64,000 nucleotides of DNA, taken from positions 103,274 to 167,273 of the forward strand of contig BQMJ01000068.1 of the NCBI GenBank assembly GCA_025991245.1, written 5' to 3'. The notes under the pieces are model-generated. The model did no database searches, had not been told where the DNA came from, and worked only from the letters and a program-made list of their open reading frames with translations. The translations under genes were made by a program, and so were the position numbers. The DNA comes from Galdieria partita (lineage: Eukaryota > Rhodophyta > Bangiophyceae > Galdieriales > Galdieriaceae). This document shows positions 55,301 through 64,000 of the stretch, in pieces; the stretch's first letter is position 1; each line of letters starts with the position of its first letter.

Positions 55301-58019
55301 GACCGAAACAAGGTTGTACTCTTCAAACCACTGTCATTGTATCGAAAAAGGCTCTAACACGATGGATCCCGTGTAATATGGTTGCACAAAAACGGAGCCA
55401 ATTTAGTTTTGCAAGATTTGAAGTAAATAATAAATTATGTTAGCTCCAAACAAATGAAAACGTTTCCCCAAAACAAGTACTAGAGAAAATTCATGAAAGT
55501 GAAAAGCGGTACACGAGTATGCTAGGGGACGAAGATTTCGTAGACGAAATTGAATTGGTACGAATGGATCAACAAACAAAACAAAACTTCAAAAGTACCC
55601 AATATGAAAGTAACTAGGTAAGTCAAAATATGTGAATCATTAAATAATTCTTTGCTTTATAACATTGGTTTCACGAGAACATAATTCATTGAAGGAAAGC
55701 GCAAGACGTATGTCAGAGGACACTAGACAATTTTTTTCTGATTAAAATTATAACTTAGTAAGGTTTCTTTCTTTCGTACACTTATAGACTAGTAAATGAA
55801 CGATACAGATACCGACTTTGAAAATAACCCATAGAGAAAAGAAAGACAGCAAGAGAAATAGAATCTCTAGAAATTTGAAGAATTCTCATATACTACTTGT
55901 CTTTATTGAATAAGTATATCTCTAATTGTTTTCTTCAACGAACATTGATCGATAATGCAAAAGATAGTAAGAAGAAGTGTCCAAAATGCATGTTCAACGA
56001 AAAACCTACTATACCCTTCGTCGAAAACAATTCATTACTTTTTTCAATTGAAATACTCAAAAGAAATTTTATATATTTAAGGAGAAAAACAAAAACAACA
56101 GGATGATTTCAAAGAACAAGAATCAAAATGCTACAAACTCATGGAGGAAAATTGCTTTTGAAGGATATGTTTCAATACAAGCTGTTATTCAAAGTATAGT
56201 CAAACTGACATAAAGCATATAATATCCAAGTTACTACAAGCCTACATTGAATTTTTGTGGCTAGATTGCTAGCGGTTTAATTCATTTGAGGTTTTTTTAT
56301 GGCAAAAGCATGACTTAGTTTGTATTCCTTACATATATCAACAGTACAATTCGTGTATAATACTATACCGACAATCATAAAATAGAACACAATGGATCCG
56401 GTTACCAAAAGAAAGCAAAACAACTTTTTAAAAAGAAGGTTTCCGATAAAAAATACCACATAGTAACAACCAACAGTTGCAAGATTCTACTTTTCGAAAA
56501 ACTGTCGCTTTTCAATATCGAAAACGACTATGGTGAAACAAGCCATGCAATGCGTTAGCTATAAAAATTACCAGATTTAGATTTCGTAATATATCAGATC
56601 CCTAACCAAATTGCACAGCTCCTAAAGAAAAATTAAAAATTTCAATAAAAATGAAAGAAATGGAATAATTGGATATCGTTTTCATGCAATGCAAATACAA
56701 CTATAGATTAGACTTCAAAATAATTCAAAGGAGCTATCACTTTGTCACACACGGTAAACTGATCTAAATTTCGGAAATCTACAAGAGTTTAGGATACTTT
56801 CACAAGTAACGGAATCAATCTAAACCATTTACTTTCATGATCTATAACATTCTTTTACAAAGATGTAATGAATAGAGAAAAACACATGCCTTTTCGAAAT
56901 AGGAAAGAAAAGTCGCTTCTAAACTATAAAACTACAACTGCCTTTCTAAAATTACCTACTGTTCATTAGAAGAGCGATAACAGTAGTGTTTTTAAAAAAA
57001 TACCTATTCAAAGAAAGAATTTACGGAGGTCTACACAAGTAAAAAATTGAAGAGTTTCAATACATTATTTATCCTTTATGGCATCAGTATTTCTAGCTGT
57101 TCTCAGAAATAAACAGAAGGTGATAATGCAAAATTTAGTTACAAAAAGAGTAGAACAAATCTGCATATAAAATAATCAATAAATTCTAACTTCGAACAGT
57201 TTAGTACATAGGTAAAATGAAACCGAGGAAAACTTCATTACATATTCAAGGGTTACAAAACATACAACACAAAAGGAACAAAGACAGTAATACTAGAAGA
57301 GAAAGGATCAAAAAGCTGAATTTTTTAAATTGTGAACTAAGAGTCTATACTACGATTGAATCTTCTAATTCAGTCATTCTTATAAAATAACAATAGAACA
57401 AAGATCTATGGGATAAGAGTACGCACGTGAAAAACCAACAAATTGATTCGGAGTTTGACATTGTTGAGAATAGATAAAAGGCGGCCCGTCAGATTTACCA
57501 AAACACAAAGTTTTGTTTTTGAGAATCCAAAAAGTGCAAGAGCATTGTATACATTTTGCTAAATATGTATAGCGACACTATACTTCAAGTAAGGCTACTG
57601 ACAGAATGAAACAAGCAGTATCTCAAGACCGTCAGAAAGCAAAAACTACTCTACCAAATGGTTAAATTTTCAATAACACTGCTACGTAGAATACAATAAG
57701 GTGACCAAATAACACTGCAGAAAATTTTGCTATATAAAACAGATTTTTAGAGACGATTCTCGTAAGGTAAGGTTCAACCATGAATGTCTTGATGAAACGA
57801 TTGAAACAAAAGTTTCGAAACTATCCATATTCAAAGCTTATTATTATGTATGCACTGAAGACAGCAGCGATCTTAATAAGAAAAATCAATAAACAGCGAA
57901 CATAATCGCTGCGATATAGTACCTGTATGAAAAGACAAATTCAACGAAAAAGCTACTATGTCACCAGGGGATAAAAATTTTAAAAAAATTCCAAAACTTG
58001 TGACAACAGTTAAAGAAAA
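52324..58019. other. AT-rich gene-free subtelomeric DNA
   Basis: No credible gene; the reading frames are short and lysine/asparagine-rich as expected of AT-rich DNA. Older, weakly matching copies of the distal repeat seem to continue here: e.g. around 55190-55290 (ACAGAATGAAATAAGGAGTAT) against 57600-57700 (ACAGAATGAAACAAGCAGTAT), about 2.4 kb apart. Confidence 0.5.
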
Positions 58020-60205
58020 GAAAAAGATTTCAGCATTTCATTTTCAGTTTTATTGCATTCGCATTATGAAACGGTATTGAAGAGGAGTTTATGCTATATA
58101 TCAAAGGGGAATAGGCAATTTTTGCATTACCAGTTTAGAGCTTTCTTTATACGGTTTACTAAAGGAACAATACCAAAACCAATTTTAGAAAGAAGCCATA
58201 GAGAAAACCTTTAGTGAAATAAAAACTTGAGAACATATTGAGGAGTTTTTATGTACCACTTGTTCTTTACATCATCGGTACCATGAATCTGTCCTCGTCA
58301 GGCAGATAGTTCTCAACCGTGTGAAACGAAGTAAAAAAGTTACAGCAATCTGCTCACAGAGAAAAAAAATACAATACTTTTCATGAAAGTGAATTTAGTA
58401 ACTATATCAGATAGAAATACAGAAGAAAAAATTGTCTTTTTTTTCTCATTGGTGGAAAAGTAGTAAAACGGAGTGACAATCCATGAAAACAACAATGAAA
58501 GCAGCAAAATACAAAGAAATAAAAATGTTACATAGTGGTAGATTGTTCTAATTTTGCAAAGACTTGGTCGCGTACATTTCTTGCACCTTAAAGGTCACCA
58601 GAAGGGTACCATTTAAACGAACCACCTAGAATTTCAAAACAATACAAAAGTAGCAGAAAATTGTGCAATCTTAATAAAATTTGAACTAAAGGAGGAATGT
58701 AAAAAACTAACTCCAGTTTTCAATAAAAAAAAAGTTTAAACAAGATGTAGCTGACAGGAGACCAAACTTGGTCAGTAGCACAGCAAGCATAAAACATAAA
58801 ACAATACGTAACTATTCTTTTACAAAAAAACATAAATAAGAAATCAGACATAAACAATTCACTCTGCCCACTAAAACTTTGAGACTACTAGAGCTCAGTG
58901 AATTGAAAAACTAGGTATGTCCAGGACGAAAGCAACAAGCATTTTTTCGTCATTTTGGTTTTATTAGCCTTCGTTCGGGTATAATTTCAAGTTAAATATG
59001 CATATTTACCTAAAAGTTCAAATACTATTGGAATATATTAACTAGGCGACTCAAGGTAAATTCATCCAATATCAGAAACGAAAAGAATTTTTCATCGAAT
59101 AGATTCGGCACAAATACCACACAACGCAAAGTATCACAATATGAGAAAAAGCTATTAACTTACTGTGCAACTGTTTCAATCAAGAACGAAGTTAATGATG
59201 CTAACAATAAAAAAAAGCAACTATTCAAGAAATTGCTCACAATTTCTAAACAGCTCAAAATTTCGAATTATTGCAAAGCAACAGAGAAATTCTTTAACTA
59301 GAAGGGGCTCTGAATTAAAAACAGCATCCTAAAATATTACCTAAATACCCGTAGGAAACAACAAAATACTAACAGACGTAGAAATAGCACACAAGGCAAG
59401 TCATTTGATCGTTGGCGAAACAAGCAGCACAGTTTGAGAATCAATTACTTTTACGAAACTAAAACCAAAAGTAAAGGTCTTGATAGAACAAATTCGTTTT
59501 TTTCTCCAATGAATTGAGATTTCTAAAAACCTGATAAATCTTCAAATGTGAATGACCTGGAACAGGACAATAGGAATTTTTTTCAGGGTTGATTAATTTT
59601 TTTTAATTTTATTACTGCTTCAAAAGTCACATAGTATAGAAAGAAACTAACAGGATAGAAAAAGGAACATTCATCGATCAGAACAAAGCAAAAGGATCCT
59701 TCATAAAATGGATACCGGTTCACAAGAAAAAGTAAAACCCAGTAAAAACAAGCTTTAATAAATGGCTCTGCAACCATATTAATGAAAAACGAGTGTTTCA
59801 AGGCAACAATCACCCCAAAAAATTTTCAATCAAACAAACCACTTCAAATTTTAAACCAACGCAACACTACATGAAAATGCCTAAAAACAAATGAAGGACA
59901 ATCATAAGTTAAAAGCAAAATCAAAACTTTTTCCTTTCGTTTCCAAGTATTCATGCAATCTATCTCAAATACAAATATAATGGAAAAATAACCCACAAGA
60001 ACAGTCTCCGAAACGCCACTAAACACTCAGTAAAATTTGCGACTAATTATACTATACTAAAAGCAAACGAGGAGGCTTGATAGAATTAAGAAACTTTCGT
60101 TTAAAATGCAATTAAGACAAAAAATGCAGTAAATTGTAAAATATGTGTAGGCTGGCAGAAGGGAGTGGGCATTTTTCTTTCTTATTCAGGTTTTACTGAG
60201 GAATT
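58020..60205. repeat. Subtelomeric repeat unit, copy 1 (~2.2 kb)
   Basis: First of two long diverged tandem copies. Shared landmarks with copy 2: ATTATGAAACGGTATTGAAG (58065 vs 60388), GTGTGAAACGAAGTAAAAAA (58320 vs 60640), ATATGCATATTTAC region (58995 vs 61308), GGCAAGTCATTTGATCG (59395 vs 61714), AAAGTAAAGGTCTTGATAGA (59468 vs 61783), and a final block CTTATTCAGGTTTTACTGAG (60180 vs 62483). Spacing is constant at about 2.3 kb. Degenerate telomere-like tracts lie at ~59583 and ~60185. Confidence 0.8.
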
Positions 60206-60344
60206 ATTATTGGGTACATAAAAATGCCTCAACAAAAAAAGGACAAACACCAGTTAAAAGCAAAATATAAACTTTCTCTATACGCTTCCAAGTACTTATG
60301 CAAAATATACCTCGAATAGAGCTATAAGGAAAAAATATCACACA
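60206..60344. repeat. Junction segment re-using an internal block of the repeat
   Basis: AAAGGACAAACACCAGTTAA... up to ~60340 resembles the internal segment near 59890-60010 (GGACAATCATAAGTTAAAAG, TTTCCAAGTATTCATGCAA). The same segment also recurs near 62205 and 63172, so the repeat has internal duplication at its joint. Confidence 0.5.
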
Positions 60345-62503
60345 AGAAAGATTTCAGCAATTCAGTTTCAGTTCAACTATATTGGCATTATGAAACGGTA
60401 TTGAAGAAAAGTTTATGCAATATATCAAAGGGGAAAAGGCAATTTTTGTATTATAAGGGCTACACTTGTTTCTAAAGTTTATTAAAGGAACAACACAAAT
60501 ACCAATTTTACAAGGAAGCCATAGAATAATAAGCATATAAAGAAATAGAAACTTGAGAATACATTGAAGAATTTCCATATGTTCCTTACATCATCAGTAC
60601 CTTGAACCTGTTCTCGTCCTGCAGATATTTGTCGACCGTGTGAAACGAAGTAAAAAAGTTACAGCAAACTGCTCAGAGAGAAAAAAATACAATACTTTTG
60701 ATGAGACTAAATTTAGTAACTAAACCACATTGAAATACAGATGAAAAAATATTTTTTTCTCATTGGAGGAAAAGTAGTACAAAGGAGGGACAATCCTTGA
60801 AAACAACAATGAAAGCAGTAAAAAACAAAGAAATGAAAATGTCAATAGTGTCAGATTGCTCTATTGTTGCAACGACTTGTTCACGTACATGCTCGCGCCT
60901 TACACTTATGACACCAGAAGGTTACCATTCAAACGAATCACTTAAATTCTCGAAACAACACAAAAGAAGCAAAAATTTGTGAACTCCAAAGAAAATCTGA
61001 ACTAAACGAGGAATGTAACAACTAAGTCTAGTTTCCAATCCAAAAAAAGCTTAAACAAAGTGTAGCGTACAGGAAACCAACCTTGGTCAGAAGCACAACG
61101 AGCATAAAAAATAAAACAAGACGTAACTATTCTTTGGCAAAAAACATAAATAAGAAACCAGACATAAACACTAAACTCTGCACACTCCTACTTTGATACT
61201 ACTAGAGTGCAATGAATCAAAAACTAGGTATTTCTTGGCTGAAAGCAATAAACATTATTCCCTTCTTTCTGTTTTATTATGCTTGATTAGGGTATAATTT
61301 CTAGTTAAATATGCATATTTACATAAAAGTTCAAATACTATAGGAAGGTATATTAACAGGGTCAGTGAAGGTAAATTCATCCATTACCAGAAACCAAAAG
61401 GAATTTTTACTAAATACATTCGGCAAAAATAACAGGTAAAGCGAAGTATCACAATGTGAAAAAAAGAATATTTATTTACTGTACCACTCGTTCAATTAAG
61501 AACGAAGGTAATAATGCTAACAACAAGAAAAAGGAACCATTGAAGAAAAATGCTCACGATTTCGAAAAAGTTCACAATTTCGAATTAGTGCGAAGCAACA
61601 GAGAAATTCCCTAGCTAGAAAGGGCTTTGAATTAAAAATAGCATCCTAAAATTTTACCTAAATACCCGTAGTAACCAAGAGATACAAACATACGCAGCAA
61701 TAGCCCACAAGGCAAGTCATTTGATCGCTGGCAAAAAAGTAGCACAGTTTGAGAATTCATTATTTTTACGAAACTAAAAGCGAAAGTAAAGGTCTTGATA
61801 GAGCCAATTCGCTTTCTTTCCCAATGCATTGAGATGACCAAGACCTGGATAAATGTTCAAATACGAATGGTCTAGTACAGGGCAATGGGAATTTTACTTA
61901 TCAGGCTTACTAAGTTATATAACTTTTCCTTATCAAAAAACAGATACCCTAGAAAGATATTAATAGGATGACTAAAAGAACATCCAACCAATATAGAAAA
62001 TCAAAAAGGTTCAACATTGGATGAATACGGCTTCAATAACAACAAAGAAAAAAGGTCGGTAATAAAAGATACAATAAATTGCTGTAAATTTTGTCAATAA
62101 TAGAGGAAGGTAATAAGGCTAAAATCAACCAAAAAATTTTCCTTGAAGAAAACCGCTTAAAATTTTAAATCCACAAAACACAGCAGGAAAACAGCTAAAC
62201 AAAAAAGGAAGATCACTAATTAAAGATAAAATGGAAACATTTTCTATAGGGATTCAAGTGTTCACGCAGTAAAACTCCAATGCATAAACAAAACGAAGCA
62301 CACAACAAAAGTCATATGGCCATTCAAAAAACTCTTATAAAATTTTACTACATAAATTAATTATACTAGAAGTAAATATAAAACGATTGATAAAATTAAA
62401 GGACTTTCTTCTCTGATGCATTCAATAACAAAATAAATCGTAAAATATGGTTGCCTGATAGAGAAGAGTATGCATTTTTCTTTCTTATTCAGGTTTTACT
62501 GAG
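60345..62503. repeat. Subtelomeric repeat unit, copy 2 (~2.2 kb)
   Basis: Second copy of the unit described at 58.0 kb, with the same landmark order. It differs by many single-base changes and small indels (roughly a fifth of positions by eye). It has degenerate telomere-like tracts at ~61897 and ~62490. Confidence 0.8.
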
Positions 62504-62569
62504 GTTTTACTATGCGGTCTAGTTATGGTTTACTATTAGGTCTTGGTAGGGAATACCTAAACTCAAAAA

Positions 62570-63475
62570 GGCCTCAAAAAAATAGCATCTCAAAATTTTC
62601 CCTAAATTTCCAGGTTTCCCGTAATCAACAACAAATACAAAAATACGCAAAAATAGCTCAAGGCAAGCCATTTGATCGCTGGCAAGACAAGAAACACAGT
62701 TTTGAGAATAAATTACTTTCACCAGAATAAAAGCAAAAGTAAAGGTCTCGGTAGAACCAATTCACTTTCTTTCTTTAATGCATTGTGATGACAGAAAACC
62801 TAATAAATCTTCAAATGCGGACGTTTTGGTACAGGACAATGGGAACTTTCTTATCAGGGTTTATTAAGTTTTATTAAGGTTTATTACGGTTTCTATCCAA
62901 AGTCGCATACTATAGAAAAACATTACCTGGATGAATAAAGGAACATTCATCCATAATAAGAAAGCTCGAGGATCCTTTACACAATATATAGGGCTATAAC
63001 TAAGAACGAAGAAAAACGATGTGCAATAAACGCTTTAATAATTTGATTTACAACTTGGTCAATAAAAGGCGACAATGTCAAAGTAACAGTAACTAGAGAA
63101 AAAATACATTTAAGCGAATCGCTTAAAATTTTTAATCAACCCAAACCAACAGAAAAATACCTAAACAAAAAAGGGCGACCATTGATTACAGGTAAAATGT
63201 AAACATTCTCTTTACATTTCCAGTATTCACGCAAAAGACTCAAATAAAAACATAACCAAAAAGAGCCAATAAAAGAAGTCACAACGTCATCTTCAAAATA
63301 CTCATAGGAAATTTGCGACAAAACTGAATACATTAGAAGCAACGGTAAAAAGCAAGATAGAATTAAGCGGACCCTCGAATGCATAGATCAAAAAAAAATA
63401 ATTGAATTGCAAAATATGTGTAGCCTGGCCGAAGGGAGTATTCATTTTTCCTTCTTATTCAGAATTTACTGAGGG
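62570..63475. repeat. Subtelomeric repeat, partial copy 3 (distal ~0.9 kb only)
   Basis: Corresponds to 59311-60205 of copy 1 and 61630-62503 of copy 2. It starts at the AATAGCATC...AAATTTTCCCTAAAT block, passes GGCAAGCCATTTGATCG (62660) and AAAGTAAAGGTCTCGGTAGA (62735), and ends in CTTATTCAGAATTTACTGAG (63453) immediately before the telomere. An internal telomere-like tract (CAGGGTTTATTAAGTTTTAT, 62855) is the least degenerate of the set. Confidence 0.8.
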
Positions 63476-64000
63476 TTTACGGTCTACTTGTGGTTTATTA
63501 TTAGGTTTTATTAGGTTTTATTAAGGAATATTAGGGTTTATTAGGGTTTATTAGGGTTTATTAGGGTTTATTAGGGTTTATTAGGGTTTATTAGGGTTTA
63601 TTAGGGTTTATTAGGGTTTATTAGGGTTTATTAGGGTTTATTAGGGTTTATTAGGGTTTATTAGGGTTTATTAGGGTTTATTAGGGTTTATTAGGGTTTA
63701 TTAGGGTTTATTAGGGTTTATTTAGGGTTTATTAGGGTTTATTAGGGTTTATTAGGGTTTATTAGGGTTTATTTAGGGTTTATTAGGGTCTATTAGGGTT
63801 TATTAGGGTTTATTAGGGTTTATTAGGGTTTATTAGGGTTTATTAGGGTTTATTTAGGGTTTATTAGGGTTTATTTAGGGTTTATTAGGGTTTATTAGGG
63901 TTTATTAGGGTTTATTAGGGTTTATTAGGGTTTATTAGGGTTTATTAGGGTTTATTAGGGTTTATTAGGGTTTATTAGGGTTTATTAGGGTTTATTTAGG
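63476..64000 (+). repeat. Telomere: TTTATTAGGG repeat array
   Basis: After a degenerate lead-in (63476-63530, TTATTATTAGGTTTTATTAGG-like) the sequence becomes a continuous array of the 10-nt unit TTTATTAGGG to the window end, over 40 copies. Several 11-nt variants TTTATTTAGGG are interspersed (about 63718, 63769, 63850, 63871 and the last unit), plus one GGGTCTATT point variant near 63788. The G-rich strand reads 5'->3' towards the right end, as at a natural chromosome end. The 10-nt unit differs from the common TTAGGG and TTTAGGG and from the AATGGGGGG reported for Cyanidioschyzon. Confidence 0.95.

Noticed and set aside
60797-60982. 61-codon plus-strand frame in repeat copy 2
   Set aside because: The matching position in copy 1 (about 58480-58650) is not conserved as a frame, so it is not a gene.
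58020-63475. Repeats considered as a CRISPR array or transposon
   Set aside because: Units are kilobase-long and diverged, without short regular repeats/spacers, terminal inverted repeats, reverse transcriptase or transposase. The telomere-linked structure explains them.

Overview
This is the right-hand end of a nuclear chromosome from a unicellular eukaryote. Genes are packed almost edge to edge and their introns are tiny (about 37-75 nt, GT...AG). Neighbouring genes often start within 45-180 bp of each other or end almost tail to tail, and the last ~470 bp are a telomere repeat. The compact spliced genes, a cobalamin-dependent methylmalonyl-CoA mutase, a gamma-carbonic anhydrase and a gene-poor AT-rich chromosome end together suggest a thermoacidophilic red alga of the Galdieria type (Cyanidiales). 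That identification is inference from gene style, not from a database match.

Layout. 1-29.4 kb is the housekeeping arm: AHA1 co-chaperone (partial), an MFS transporter, methylmalonyl-CoA mutase, an unrecognised protein, a Deg/HtrA protease, NOM1/SGD1, glucose-6-phosphate isomerase, TATA-binding protein, a sphingomyelin/IPC-synthase-like enzyme, SNU23/ZMAT2, NAD-isocitrate dehydrogenase, PEX19, a GT31-like glycosyltransferase, a CCDC6-like coiled-coil protein, gamma-carbonic anhydrase, ADA2, PRP3, an 862-aa protein that may be FANCB-like, a PSMG1-like proteasome chaperone and a coiled-coil membrane protein with an in-frame stop. Splice junctions were set by reading frame and family fit; most genes close to an exact whole-codon length.

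29.4-49 kb is a decaying subtelomeric zone. It holds one clear 5S rRNA gene (34.5 kb) and a family of P-loop NTPases with a C-terminal restriction-nuclease-like region, resembling Crinkler/RHS or archaeal-type ATPase proteins. Two copies are intact and convergent (40.6-42.7 kb plus, 43.5-45.6 kb minus). A second subfamily has one 5'-truncated copy (47.2-48.5 kb) and one wrecked copy (35.2-37.0 kb). Two broken remnants of a third branch lie at 32.9-33.6 and 37.9-38.9 kb. A few small candidate genes sit among them.

49-63.5 kb is AT-rich and almost gene-free, apart from one likely small spliced gene at 51.5-52.0 kb. From 58.0 kb it is built of diverged tandem copies of a ~2.2-kb subtelomeric unit. 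Each copy carries degenerate telomere-like tracts. 63.53-64.0 kb is the telomere itself, an unusual 10-nt repeat TTTATTAGGG with 11-nt TTTATTTAGGG variants, G-rich strand running towards the end.

Working together: the left arm covers central metabolism (GPI, IDH, MUT), organelle function (gamma-CA/complex I, PEX19, Deg), transcription and splicing (TBP, ADA2, SNU23, PRP3), ribosome assembly (NOM1) and protein quality control (AHA1, PSMG1). There is no operon logic, but several divergent pairs must share promoters. The most interesting part is the subtelomeric NTPase/putative-nuclease family, which shows duplication, inversion and decay.
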